The notes below the pieces were generated by a model. It was not told the DNA's origin and did no database searches. It saw only the letters and a program-made list of their open reading frames with translations. Below, piece by piece: positions 5,050-11,610 of a DNA stretch of 14,460 nt (positions are counted from its first letter, which is position 1; every line of letters starts with the position of its first letter). The stretch is from contig JAHJQT010000052.1 in NCBI GenBank assembly GCA_018819085.1, positions 1 through 14,460 on the forward strand, written 5' to 3'. The stretch is from Patescibacteria group bacterium (GTDB lineage Bacteria > Patescibacteriota > Minisyncoccia > Portnoybacterales > UBA2143). Both the position numbers and the translations under genes were made by a program.

Positions 5050-6108
5050 ATGAAAAGAGATAGATTAGACAAAAGAATAAAACTCTCTAATGAAATTCTT
5101 CTTAAAATAGCGGAAATTGATGAAATGAAAGGAAAATGGAGCGGATCATTGGATTTAAATCCTAGAATTTTAAATCAACTAAAGCGTTCCGTTATTATCA
5201 CCAGTACCGGTTCATCTACTCGTATTGAAGGATCGAAAATGACCGATCGTGAAGTCGACCGTTTTTTGCGTGGAATAAATCAAGGGATTCCTAAAAACAG
5301 AGATGAACAAGAAGTTGCTGGTTATGCTGATTTACTTGGCAGAATATTTGATTATTACAAATCTTTGGAAATAAGTGAAAGCAGAATCTTGCAACTCCAT
5401 GAGATTATGCTTAAATTTTCTAAAAAAGATGAATTGCATTGTGGTAAGTATAAGACAAAAGATAATATAGTCGCGATTGTAGAAAAAGGTAAAATTAAAA
5501 AAATACTTTTTAACCCAACACCACCTTGGTTGGTAAAAAAAGAAATGGATGATGTTTTAGAATGGCTTAAAAAAAATCAAGAAAAAAAAGACATTCATCC
5601 TTTGGTCATAATCGCTAATTTCATTTTTGAGTTTTTAGCCATTCATCCGTTTAAAGATGGAAATGGGCGTCTTTCTCGTGCCTTAACTAATTTGATGTTG
5701 CTACAAAATGGATATATGTATACACCATATATCTCATTAGAAGAAATCATTGAAGATAAACAATCTGAATATTATTTAGCTTTACGAAAAACACAAAAAA
5801 ATCATAAAACTATCAAAGAAAATATTGAACCATGGTTAATGTTTTTTTTGGATTGCATTTTTACCCAAGCTCAAAAAGCTCTTAATCTTTTAAAAGGTAA
5901 GGATCCCGAGAGTTTGCTTTCAGATACGCAAAAGAAAATTTATGATTTATTTACAAATAATATTGAATTAAAGGTTTCAGAAATTAAAAAGAAGACTGAA
6001 ATTCCGTTGCCAACTATTAAAGCATCAGTAGCACGATTAACAAAACATGGGTTGATTGAAAAATTAGGACAAGGTCCTGCTACAAGGTATAGGTTTGTTA
6101 AAAGATAA
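5050..6108 (+). CDS. Fic-family AMP-transferase, self-inhibited (class II), with C-terminal winged helix
   Basis: 352 residues. The N-terminal Fic-N part carries the inhibitory motif S56-TRI-E60-G61 (S/TxxxEG), whose Glu blocks productive ATP binding. The Fic core holds the complete catalytic loop HPFKDGNGRLSR (199-210): His199 as base, Asp203 for Mg2+, and Gly-Asn-Gly-Arg and Arg210 for phosphates. The C-terminal 60 residues (LSDTQKKIYDLF...LPTIKASVARLTKHGLIEKLG) form a winged helix. The architecture and length match the common bacterial Fic family that AMPylates protein Ser/Thr/Tyr; the target is unknown. It has its own promoter and is separated from ychF by 17 bp, so read-through into ychF is likely. 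All key residues are intact, in contrast with the neighbouring Fic gene. Confidence 0.92.
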   Translation: MKRDRLDKRIKLSNEILLKIAEIDEMKGKWSGSLDLNPRILNQLKRSVIITSTGSSTRIEGSKMTDREVDRFLRGINQGIPKNRDEQEVAGYADLLGRIFDYYKSLEISESRILQLHEIMLKFSKKDELHCGKYKTKDNIVAIVEKGKIKKILFNPTPPWLVKKEMDDVLEWLKKNQEKKDIHPLVIIANFIFEFLAIHPFKDGNGRLSRALTNLMLLQNGYMYTPYISLEEIIEDKQSEYYLALRKTQKNHKTIKENIEPWLMFFLDCIFTQAQKALNLLKGKDPESLLSDTQKKIYDLFTNNIELKVSEIKKKTEIPLPTIKASVARLTKHGLIEKLGQGPATRYRFVKR

Positions 6109-6125
6109 TATAAAATTACATCAAG

Positions 6126-7130
6126 ATGAGTTTATCCATCGGGATAGTTGGTTTGCCTAATGTAGGCAAATCAACATTATTCCAATCATTAACCAAGAAA
6201 CAAATAGACAGAGCTAATTATCCTTTTTGCACTATTGATCCTAATGTAGGAGTAGTTACTGTGCCTGACGAAAGGGTTGATCAGCTTGCCAAACTAACTA
6301 AATCAGCAAAAAAGATTTACACAACTATTGAATTTATTGATATTGCTGGATTAGTTAAAGGAGCTCATCAAGGAGAAGGATTGGGTAATAAGTTTTTGGC
6401 TAACATCAGAGAAGCTGATGCTATTTTATACATCTTGCGTATTTTTAAAAATGATAAAATTGTTAATACTCAAGATGAAATTAATCCTTTAGAAGAAAAA
6501 GAAATTTTAGACGCGGAAATGGCCTTGAAAGATTTAGCTACATTAGAGAAAATACCTAATAAAAAAGCGATTCAGATTTTAGAAAAAGGAGAAATGCTTT
6601 ATGGGAGAATAGATAAGAAAGAGGAAGAAATTTTGAAACAATATCAACTCTTAACACTAAAACCTAGATTTTTTCTTTTAAATGGAAGCGAAAATGAACT
6701 GACCGAAGAGGTTAGGAATGATTTTGAAAATAATAATTTTCCTTATCTTGTTATAGATATTTTAAATGAATTTGAAATAGGAGAATTAGATGAAGAAGAA
6801 AAGAAAGATTTAGGAATTAAAGATGAATCAAAACTTGATTTGCTTATAAAAAAAGCGTATCAATTGCTTGATTTGATTACTTTTTTAACTACTGGGGCTG
6901 ATGAAACAAGAGCTTGGACCATTAAAAAAGGAAGTTTCGCTCCTCAAGCAGGAGGAGTTATTCATTCCGATTTTGAAGATAATTTTATAAAAGCAGATGT
7001 TATTAATTGGCAAGATCTAATTAATATCGGAGGAGTTGCTCAAGCCAGAGAAAAAGGATTAATAAGGACAGAAGGTAAGAATTATATTATTCAAGATGGC
7101 GATGTTATTGAAATAAAGCATGGTGCATAA
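6126..7130 (+). CDS. ychF: Redox-regulated ATPase YchF (OLA1/Obg-family)
   Basis: 334 residues. The P-loop is GLPNVGKST (9-17) and Walker B/G3 is DIAGLVKGA (72-80), followed by HQGEGLGNKFL. The G4 position reads NGSE (186-189), the NxxE form that gives YchF its preference for ATP over GTP. The C-terminal TGS domain contains TGADETRAWTIKKG, a GVIHSDFED block and EGKNYIIQDGDVIEI. YchF binds the ribosome and affects translation and stress responses. The protein is slightly short against the usual ~360 residues, mainly in the helical insertion and inter-motif linkers, as is common in reduced genomes. It is the one clear housekeeping gene between the toxin-antitoxin island and the envelope cluster. 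No terminator lies between it and the Fic gene upstream. Confidence 0.96.
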   Translation: MSLSIGIVGLPNVGKSTLFQSLTKKQIDRANYPFCTIDPNVGVVTVPDERVDQLAKLTKSAKKIYTTIEFIDIAGLVKGAHQGEGLGNKFLANIREADAILYILRIFKNDKIVNTQDEINPLEEKEILDAEMALKDLATLEKIPNKKAIQILEKGEMLYGRIDKKEEEILKQYQLLTLKPRFFLLNGSENELTEEVRNDFENNNFPYLVIDILNEFEIGELDEEEKKDLGIKDESKLDLLIKKAYQLLDLITFLTTGADETRAWTIKKGSFAPQAGGVIHSDFEDNFIKADVINWQDLINIGGVAQAREKGLIRTEGKNYIIQDGDVIEIKHGA

Positions 7131-7135
7131 CTATC

Positions 7136-7180
7136 TTTTTATTTATTTATGTTATAATATGTGTATAAATAAAAAAGGTG
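7136..7180 (+). promoter_or_regulatory. Extended -10 promoter inside an A/T-rich inverted repeat
   Basis: TGTTATAAT (7150-7158) is an extended -10 box (TGnTATAAT) without a convincing -35. It is bracketed by the imperfect inverted repeat CTTTTTATTTAT / ATAAATAAAAAAG (7136 to about 7179). The hairpin with a T-rich left arm could end ychF transcription, while the promoter in its loop would start the envelope cluster at 7252. Confidence 0.5.
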
Positions 7181-7251
7181 AAATTATTTATTCAAGGTTT
7201 AATTTTGTATAGGTTAAACTTAGAAAAAGTATATAAGCCGAATTTTAAAAT

Positions 7252-7683
7252 ATGATTAAGCCAATTATTACTATTTTAATTCTTGTAGCTATTATTGCTG
7301 TATTAGGTTATGGAGTTTACTATTTTAATTTTTTTAATACAGATAATACAGAAGATCAAGAAGAAAGTGAGGTTATTGATATTTCAGAAAGTTCTGATGT
7401 AATCAATACAAAAAAAGGTGATAAATTTCTAGTTGTTTTAGAATCTAATCCTACAACTGGATATAGTTGGGAAGTTAATGTTGATTCTAATTATGTTCAA
7501 TTAGATGATAAAAGTTTTAACTCTGAATCAAGTGAAGGAATGGTTGGAGTAGGTGGAAACGAAACATTCAACTTTACTGCCTTGGAATCAGGAAACACAG
7601 AAATAACATTTTCCTATTTACGATCATGGGAAAAAGACGTGGAGCCAGTAGAGAAAAAGGTGTATAATATAATTATTGAATAA
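7252..7683 (+). CDS. Chagasin-like cysteine-protease inhibitor (I42 family), membrane-anchored
   Basis: 143 residues. A hydrophobic signal-anchor (about residues 4-25) is followed by an acidic linker and a beta-sandwich domain. The three inhibitory loops of the I42 family are present in order: NPTTGYSW (66-73, canonical NPTTGxxW), GVGG (99-102, for GxGG) and YLRSWE (122-127, for the RPW loop). In the family these loops wedge into the active site of papain-like proteases. Here the domain would sit outside the cell, tethered to the membrane. It starts the four-gene surface cluster and is followed 25 bp later by the DUF5667-like protein, across a short AAAT-type tandem repeat. The target protease is unknown; defence against proteases of a host or neighbouring cell is an inference. 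Confidence 0.88.
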   Translation: MIKPIITILILVAIIAVLGYGVYYFNFFNTDNTEDQEESEVIDISESSDVINTKKGDKFLVVLESNPTTGYSWEVNVDSNYVQLDDKSFNSESSEGMVGVGGNETFNFTALESGNTEITFSYLRSWEKDVEPVEKKVYNIIIE

Positions 7684-7708
7684 ATAAAATAAATAAATAA
7701 ATAAAATT

Positions 7709-8410
7709 ATGATTAAAAAAATTGCACTGTATTCACTATTTATCGCTTTTTCTTTAACCTTATTTTCTTTTTCAGTTTTAGCTGAAGAAAATGATGATAT
7801 TTCATCTGATGTTCTATCTGAAGAACTAAACATTGAGGATCCTGGAATTTTATCTTGGTTTCAAAACGCTTTTGATACTATTCAACTTTGGGTTACTCGT
7901 GATTTAGTTAAAAAATCAGAATTAGAACTTAAAAAAGCTAGCCGTCAGATAATTAAGGCAAGAGAACTTGTTCAGAATAATGCTGATGATAAGAATTTGC
8001 AGAACAAATTTAATAAAATAGATGAAAAATACCAAGGCCTTATTGATGGAATTAATAATAGAATTGAAGAATTCAATGAAGAAAATCTTAATTCAGAAAA
8101 ATTTAAGAATTTTTTGGATAAATATACAGATCATCAATTTAAACATCTGCAGATTTTAGAAAAACTAGAAAATCAAGTTCCAGAAACAGTTATGGAAAAA
8201 ATACAAGAAAAAAGACAAGAACATTTGGAAAAATTTAATGGGGTCATGAATAAAATACAAGAAAAGAAAGAGAATAAGGAACAAGAAACAAACAAGAATA
8301 ATAATAATAACGGAGAGGATGATAATAATGAAGAAGAGGATGATAATGATAATGGAAACAATCAAAATAATTCTGGGAATGGACAACAAAATCAAAAAGG
8401 TAAAAATTAA
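7709..8410 (+). CDS. Secreted DUF5667-like helical protein with low-complexity Asn/Glu/Asp tail
   Basis: 233 residues. A cleavable signal peptide ends at VLA-25 before EENDD. After it comes a helix-rich region beginning DPGILSWFQNAFDTIQLWVT (44-63) and then KKSELELKKASRQIIKARELV. This pattern resembles DUF5667, a domain of secreted CPR and actinobacterial proteins. Charged coiled-coil-like helices continue to about residue 185. The last ~48 residues are almost entirely Asn, Glu, Asp, Gly, Gln and Lys, a disordered acidic tail. The stop TAA overlaps the next ATG by one base (TAATG), so it is translationally coupled to the glycosyltransferase. The function is unknown; a surface or periplasm-like structural role is likely. 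Confidence 0.8.
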   Translation: MIKKIALYSLFIAFSLTLFSFSVLAEENDDISSDVLSEELNIEDPGILSWFQNAFDTIQLWVTRDLVKKSELELKKASRQIIKARELVQNNADDKNLQNKFNKIDEKYQGLIDGINNRIEEFNEENLNSEKFKNFLDKYTDHQFKHLQILEKLENQVPETVMEKIQEKRQEHLEKFNGVMNKIQEKKENKEQETNKNNNNNGEDDNNEEEDDNDNGNNQNNSGNGQQNQKGKN

Positions 8411-9312
8411 TGGTTCCAAAAGTTTTTATTATAATCATCAACTGGAATGGAAGAGAAGACACATTAGAATGTCTTGAATCTCTAAAAAATAATGACTACC
8501 TAAATTACGAGGTAGTCATTATTGATAATGGTTCAAAAGATAAATTTCAAGTTTCAGATTCTAAAATAAAAGTTATTTATAATAAAGAAAATCTTGGATT
8601 CTCAGGAGGGAATAATGTTGGAATTAAATATGCTTTAGAAAATAATGCTGATTATGTCTTACTCTTAAATAACGATACAATAGTTTCTAAAGATTTTTTA
8701 AGTAAAATGGTTGAAGTTGCTGAGAATAATAATAAGATAGGTATAATTGGTCCAAAAATATATTTTCCTGATTCTAAAAAAATCTGGTTTGCTGGAGGTA
8801 AGATTAATTGGCTATATAACAAAGGAACAATGAGAGGATTTAATAAAATAGATAAAGGTCAATATGATGAACCAAAAGTACAAAAAACAGATTATATCAC
8901 AGGATGTTGCGCTTTAATTAAGAAAGAAGTTTTAGAAAAGATTGGTTTAATACCAGAAGAGTATTTTTTATACTATGAAGATACAGATTGGTCATTGAAA
9001 GCAAGACAAATGGGATATAAATGTATTTTTAATCCATCAGCTATAATTTGGCATAAGGGATCTAAGAGCGCTATTAATGGTTCTCCATCATATATTTATT
9101 ATCATATTAGGAATGGTTTGATTATGGCTAAAAAATATGCACCTTGGTATATTAAACCATTTATTTATTTAGATATTCTATTTAGAATAAAAAAGCAGAT
9201 TATAAAATATATTTTTATGCCTAAAAAAAGAATTTGGGCAAAATACATTTTATTAGGAATAAAAGATTTTTATTTCAACAAAAAAGGAAAAATAGATGAA
9301 AATTGGAGTTGA
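8410..9312 (+). CDS. GT2-family glycosyltransferase (rhamnosyltransferase-like)
   Basis: 300 residues with a GT-A fold: IIIINWNGREDTLECLESL (7-25), VIIDNGS (36-42), NKENLGFSGGNNVGI (58-72) and LLNNDT (85-90, the metal-binding DxD equivalent). The acceptor-side motif follows: DYITGCCALI, then YFLYYEDTDWSLKARQMGY (185-203) and a conserved W-H (214-215). This is the WbbL/RfbF-like branch of GT2, which usually transfers rhamnose or a related sugar to cell-surface polysaccharide. The enzyme is probably cytoplasmic at the membrane, with a basic C-terminal region. It overlaps the upstream gene by 1 bp and the downstream GT4 gene by 17 bp, so the three are one operon. The sugar and acceptor cannot be read from the sequence. 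It ends with TGA. Confidence 0.93.
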   Translation: MVPKVFIIIINWNGREDTLECLESLKNNDYLNYEVVIIDNGSKDKFQVSDSKIKVIYNKENLGFSGGNNVGIKYALENNADYVLLLNNDTIVSKDFLSKMVEVAENNNKIGIIGPKIYFPDSKKIWFAGGKINWLYNKGTMRGFNKIDKGQYDEPKVQKTDYITGCCALIKKEVLEKIGLIPEEYFLYYEDTDWSLKARQMGYKCIFNPSAIIWHKGSKSAINGSPSYIYYHIRNGLIMAKKYAPWYIKPFIYLDILFRIKKQIIKYIFMPKKRIWAKYILLGIKDFYFNKKGKIDENWS

Positions 9313-10390
9313 TGCACATAGTTTAGAAGGAAAAAGAACGGGCGTAGGTCGTGTTCTTATTAATCTCCTAAAACAATGGGATAATTTTGATTTATCTGAT
9401 ACAAAATTTATTCTTTATTTTAAAAAAGAAATTCCTGAATTAAATTTATCTAACAGATTTGAAAAAAAATTAATTAATTCAGATAGTAATGCTTTATTTA
9501 TTCATTATTATTTACCATTAGCAGCTAAGAAAGATAAAATTGATCTTTTATTTTGTCCAAGTTATATCTCCCCAATATTTTATAAAGGAAAAACAGCTTT
9601 AATTCTGCATGATATTATTTATCAATCACATCCAGAAATGTATAATTGGCCTAGTTTCTGGGATAGGATATTATTGAAAGAATTTTCTAAAATATCAGCT
9701 AAAAAAACAGAAATTATTTTTACTCCTTCAAAATTCAGCCAGAAAGAAGTAATTAAACATTACAAAATTAATCCAGATAAAGTTTTTAATATTCCTTGGG
9801 GAGTTGATAATGATTTTAAAATAATAGAAGATAATCAAAAGTTAATTGAAATCAAAGAGAAGTATAAAATTAAAGATAAATTTATTTTTTACATTGGTTC
9901 TATTTTTAATCGAAGGCATTTACCAGAAGTAATTAAGGCATTTAAGAAGATATCTGATAAATTATCTAATTATCAGTTTTTAATTGTTGGTAATAATTAT
10001 GCAAATATTCCTGAACAAGAATTTAATCATCATAAAATTATCTACCAAGAATATTTATCAGGCAAAGATTTGGTTAAACTTTACAATGCAGCAGATTTAA
10101 CAATTTATCTTTCTGATTATGAAGGATTTGGTTTGCCTCCTTTAGAATCAATAGCTTGTGGAACGCCAGTAATAATCAGTAGAAAAGCTTCTATTCCTGA
10201 AGTAATTGGAGAGGCGGGGATTTATGTTAAAAATAATTCAGATATTAATGAAATTTCAGAAGCGATTTATATGGGATTAACTGATCAGAATTTAAGGAAT
10301 GATTTAATTAATAAAGGGTTAGAGCAAGTTAAGAAATTTTCTTGGCAAAAAAGCGCAAAAGAAATACTTGATTTATTATTAAAATCTTGA
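9296..10390 (+). CDS. GT4-family glycosyltransferase (group 1)
   Basis: 364 residues with a GT-B fold. The N-terminal half starts MKIGVDAHSLEGKRTGVGRV and has the Gly loop typical of mannosyltransferase-like GT4 enzymes; LILHDIIYQ (102-110) is the mid-domain motif. The C-terminal half has FYIGSIFNRRHLPEVIKAF (198-216) and the nucleotide-sugar motif E276GFGLPPLE284 (E-x7-E), followed by SIACGTPVIIS. It overlaps the GT2 gene by 17 bp and should act in the same surface-polysaccharide pathway, adding sugar from a nucleotide-sugar donor. Its TGA stop lies inside the -35 box of the following promoter. The specific donor is unknown. Confidence 0.93.
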   Translation: MKIGVDAHSLEGKRTGVGRVLINLLKQWDNFDLSDTKFILYFKKEIPELNLSNRFEKKLINSDSNALFIHYYLPLAAKKDKIDLLFCPSYISPIFYKGKTALILHDIIYQSHPEMYNWPSFWDRILLKEFSKISAKKTEIIFTPSKFSQKEVIKHYKINPDKVFNIPWGVDNDFKIIEDNQKLIEIKEKYKIKDKFIFYIGSIFNRRHLPEVIKAFKKISDKLSNYQFLIVGNNYANIPEQEFNHHKIIYQEYLSGKDLVKLYNAADLTIYLSDYEGFGLPPLESIACGTPVIISRKASIPEVIGEAGIYVKNNSDINEISEAIYMGLTDQNLRNDLINKGLEQVKKFSWQKSAKEILDLLLKS

Positions 10391-10415
10391 TTATTTTAGT
10401 TTGTTGTTGTAAAAT
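10387..10415 (+). promoter_or_regulatory. Promoter, originally of tRNA-Asn, now ahead of the GIY-YIG gene
   Basis: TTGATT (10387-10392), a 17-bp spacer and TAAAAT (10410-10415). The -35 overlaps the GT4 stop codon. Transcription would start near 10422, exactly where the copy of the tRNA upstream sequence begins. I infer that it was the tRNA-Asn promoter before the nuclease gene was inserted, and that it now drives nuclease and tRNA together. Confidence 0.7.
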
Positions 10416-10421
10416 AGTATT

Positions 10422-10443
10422 ACAATTGAATATTATTCCGCGG
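10422..10443 (+). repeat. Duplicate of the tRNA-Asn 5' end, left copy
   Basis: These 22 bp match 10757-10778 with a single mismatch (G10428 versus A10763). The repeat covers 15 bp upstream of the tRNA and its seven acceptor-stem bases TCCGCGG. The similarity then continues as TAG (10445-10447) and, after the hairpin insert, as CTCAATGGT (10509-10517), which matches the tRNA D-arm at 10782-10790. Confidence 0.8.
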
Positions 10444-10445
10444 GT

Positions 10446-10510
10446 AGTCCCGAAAATTCTTTAGAATTTTCGAGGATCCTCGATTACGACTTTAGTCGTA
10501 AATCGGGACT
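10446..10510 (+). other. Three-hairpin structured insert in the tRNA-Asn 5' fragment
   Basis: The outer arms AGTCCCGA (10446-10453) and TCGGGACT (10503-10510) are perfect reverse complements. Three hairpins lie inside: CGAAAATTC-TTTA-GAATTTTCG (10451-10472), the palindrome CGAGGATCCTCG (10471-10482), and CGATTACGAC-TTTA-GTCGTAAATCG (10481-10505, one bulged A). The elements share CG edges, so alternative foldings compete with the outer stem. The nuclease start codon follows 2 bp after the outer arm. It may be a translational control element for the nuclease or an end structure of a mobile unit. Confidence 0.7.
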
Positions 10511-10512
10511 CA

Positions 10513-10764
10513 ATGGTTATGAATTATTACGTTTACATTCTAGAAAGTATTAATAAAAAAACGTATTATATTGGACAAACAAACGATTTATTAAGGCGAG
10601 TTCAAGAACATAATACAAGTAGAAGTAAATCTACTAAACTAGGTGTGCCGTGGAAGTTAGTTTATAGCAAGGAGTGTCAAAATAGGTCAGAAGCTGTAAA
10701 ATTAGAAAGAAAAATTAAGAGTTACAAGAAAAGAATTTATATCGAAAAATTCATTAACAATTAA
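10513..10764 (+). CDS. Small GIY-YIG nuclease-domain protein (YhbQ/UPF0213-like)
   Basis: 83 residues forming one minimal GIY-YIG domain: the YYVYIL strand (residues 5-10), YYIGQTNDLLRRVQEHN (18-34) with the YIG strand and the conserved Arg, and RSEAVKLERKIKS with the conserved Glu of the active site. Stand-alone proteins of this size are common in CPR genomes; whether they act as homing enzymes or repair nucleases is not settled. The gene is placed between a tRNA-Asn promoter and the tRNA, behind a fragment of the tRNA itself. Its last codons and stop (AAC AAT TAA) are part of the duplicated tRNA upstream sequence. An internal ATG at 10519 would also serve as start. The context suggests it arrived as a mobile cassette. 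Confidence 0.9.
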   Translation: MVMNYYVYILESINKKTYYIGQTNDLLRRVQEHNTSRSKSTKLGVPWKLVYSKECQNRSEAVKLERKIKSYKKRIYIEKFINN

Positions 10765-10778
10765 ATATTATTCCGCGG
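10757..10778 (+). repeat. Duplicate of the tRNA-Asn 5' end, right (functional) copy
   Basis: Second copy of the 22-bp repeat at 10422-10443. It supplies the end of the nuclease reading frame on one side and the first seven bases of the intact tRNA on the other, leaving the tRNA whole after the insertion. Confidence 0.8.
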
Positions 10779-10843
10779 TAGCTCAATGGTAGAGCAGTTG
10801 ACTGTTAATCAATTGGTTGTAGGTTCGAGTCCTACCCGCGGAG
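10772..10843 (+). tRNA. tRNA-Asn (GUU anticodon)
   Basis: A full cloverleaf: acceptor TCCGCGG / CCGCGGA (seven pairs), D-arm GCTC-AATGGTAGA-GCAG, anticodon arm GTTGA-CTGTTAA-TCAAT with GTT at the centre of the loop, and T-arm GTAGG-TTCGAGT-CCTAC. The discriminator base is G (10843), and the genome continues CAT, so the CCA tail must be added after transcription. The last bases CGGAG plus the trailer are repeated twice downstream. Confidence 0.97.
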
Positions 10844-10932
10844 CATAGAAGGGTATAGTAATACATAATAATGTATAGTATAATATAGAAAAGTATAAAA
10901 GTAACCGTTTATTTATGTGGTTATTTTTTATT
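10839..10932 (+). repeat. att-like repeat, copy 1 (tRNA 3' end, trailer and terminator)
   Basis: The core CGGAGCATAGAAGGG spans the tRNA 3' end and its trailer (10839-10853), and similarity to copies 2 and 3 extends through the terminator. The core recurs exactly at 12273-12287 and 13031-13045. A tRNA 3' end repeated on the far side of inserted genes is the usual signature of integration by a tyrosine recombinase. Confidence 0.8.
10902..10929 (+). terminator. Intrinsic terminator of tRNA-Asn
   Basis: TAACC / GGTTA stem (with an added G-T pair) and an 11-nt loop, followed by TTTTTT at 10924-10929. The equivalent hairpins in copies 2 and 3 vary in sequence but keep pairing. Confidence 0.8.
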
Positions 10933-11006
10933 TCAAGTTAGACATTAAATTTGTTTGATTTAATTAAATTAAGGTATTATTCTTTCGATATCTATTTACC
11001 TGTGGA

Positions 11007-11042
11007 TAAATAATGGTATTATTTACTGTTTTATGTTATGAT
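11007..11042 (+). promoter_or_regulatory. Promoter and candidate operator of the Panacea gene pair
   Basis: TGTTATGAT (11034-11042) is an extended -10 box. Just upstream lies the perfect inverted repeat TAAATAAT-GGT-ATTATTTA (11007-11025), covering the -35 position. Binding there would block the promoter, as in autoregulated toxin-antitoxin operons. The operator role is inferred. Confidence 0.55.
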
Positions 11043-11059
11043 ATTAAAGTATTGAAATT

Positions 11060-11599
11060 GTGAATAATAAAGATATTGGTATGGTTGATACTATTAATGT
11101 TGATAAAATTAAAGTTATTATATCGTATCTCGCCGATAAGGTAGATAAATTATATGTGACGAAATTGATGAAATTATTTTATTACATCGATTTTATTTCG
11201 TACGCAGAGAGAAAAAGCTCTATAACGAATGATGTTTACTATAAGTTACCCTATGGTCCTATACCATCTTTCATTAAAAGCGAGATAGATAATTTAATCG
11301 GTTCTTTCTCTGAAGAAGATATAAAAAGTCAGCTTTTTGATATTATTGAATTAAAGGAAAATGAAAATAGATATGGTAAAATTGTTGTCAGTAAAAACAA
11401 AAGGTATAATTTAAAAGAACTTTCAGAGTACGAAATCGGTTTGATAGATGAAATAATAAATAAGTTAGGAGATAAAACAGCGAGATTTTTAACAAACAAA
11501 ACACATAAAGAACAACCTTATTTATTAACAAGTAAAAATTCTATTATTAGTTATGGATTAGCAGAGAAGTTGGGGGATAGAAAGGTTTTAAATAGTTAA
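11060..11599 (+). CDS. Panacea-domain (DUF4065) antitoxin-like protein
   Basis: 179 residues from a GTG start; ATG at 11081 (residue 8) is an equally good start, since neither has a Shine-Dalgarno. The Panacea/SocA-like core is clear: YVTKLMKLFYYIDFISYAE (32-50) and the hallmark YKLPYGPIPSFIKSEID (61-77). The C-terminal half is charged and helical. Panacea proteins (PanA) act as antitoxins that neutralise very different toxins encoded beside them. Here the partner would be the 172-residue protein starting 11 bp after the stop. The pair has its own promoter and operator-like repeat and is the first cassette after tRNA-Asn, bounded by att-like copies 1 and 2. The family is reasonably sure; its activity here is inferred. 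Confidence 0.82.
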   Translation: MNNKDIGMVDTINVDKIKVIISYLADKVDKLYVTKLMKLFYYIDFISYAERKSSITNDVYYKLPYGPIPSFIKSEIDNLIGSFSEEDIKSQLFDIIELKENENRYGKIVVSKNKRYNLKELSEYEIGLIDEIINKLGDKTARFLTNKTHKEQPYLLTSKNSIISYGLAEKLGDRKVLNS

Positions 11600-11610
11600 A
11601 TTCGAGGCGT

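Noticed and set aside
7681..7708. AAAT-type tandem repeat as a regulatory or phase-variable tract
   Set aside because: Simple repeats of this kind are expected in such A+T-rich spacers; it lies outside any coding region or clear promoter.
7624..7833. Minus-strand frame of 69 codons across the inhibitor/DUF5667 junction
   Set aside because: It covers the end of one gene, an AAAT tandem repeat and the signal peptide of the next; no start signal or protein character.
8165..8462. Three long open frames on the minus strand opposite the DUF5667-like gene and the GT2 start
   Set aside because: They are antisense to low-complexity Asn/Glu/Lys codons and read as Ser/Leu/Ile runs; the + strand genes are coupled and protein-like.
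8410..10390. Alternative genetic code (TGA as glycine)
   Set aside because: TGA ends both glycosyltransferase genes at the expected protein ends, and no in-frame TGA is needed anywhere.
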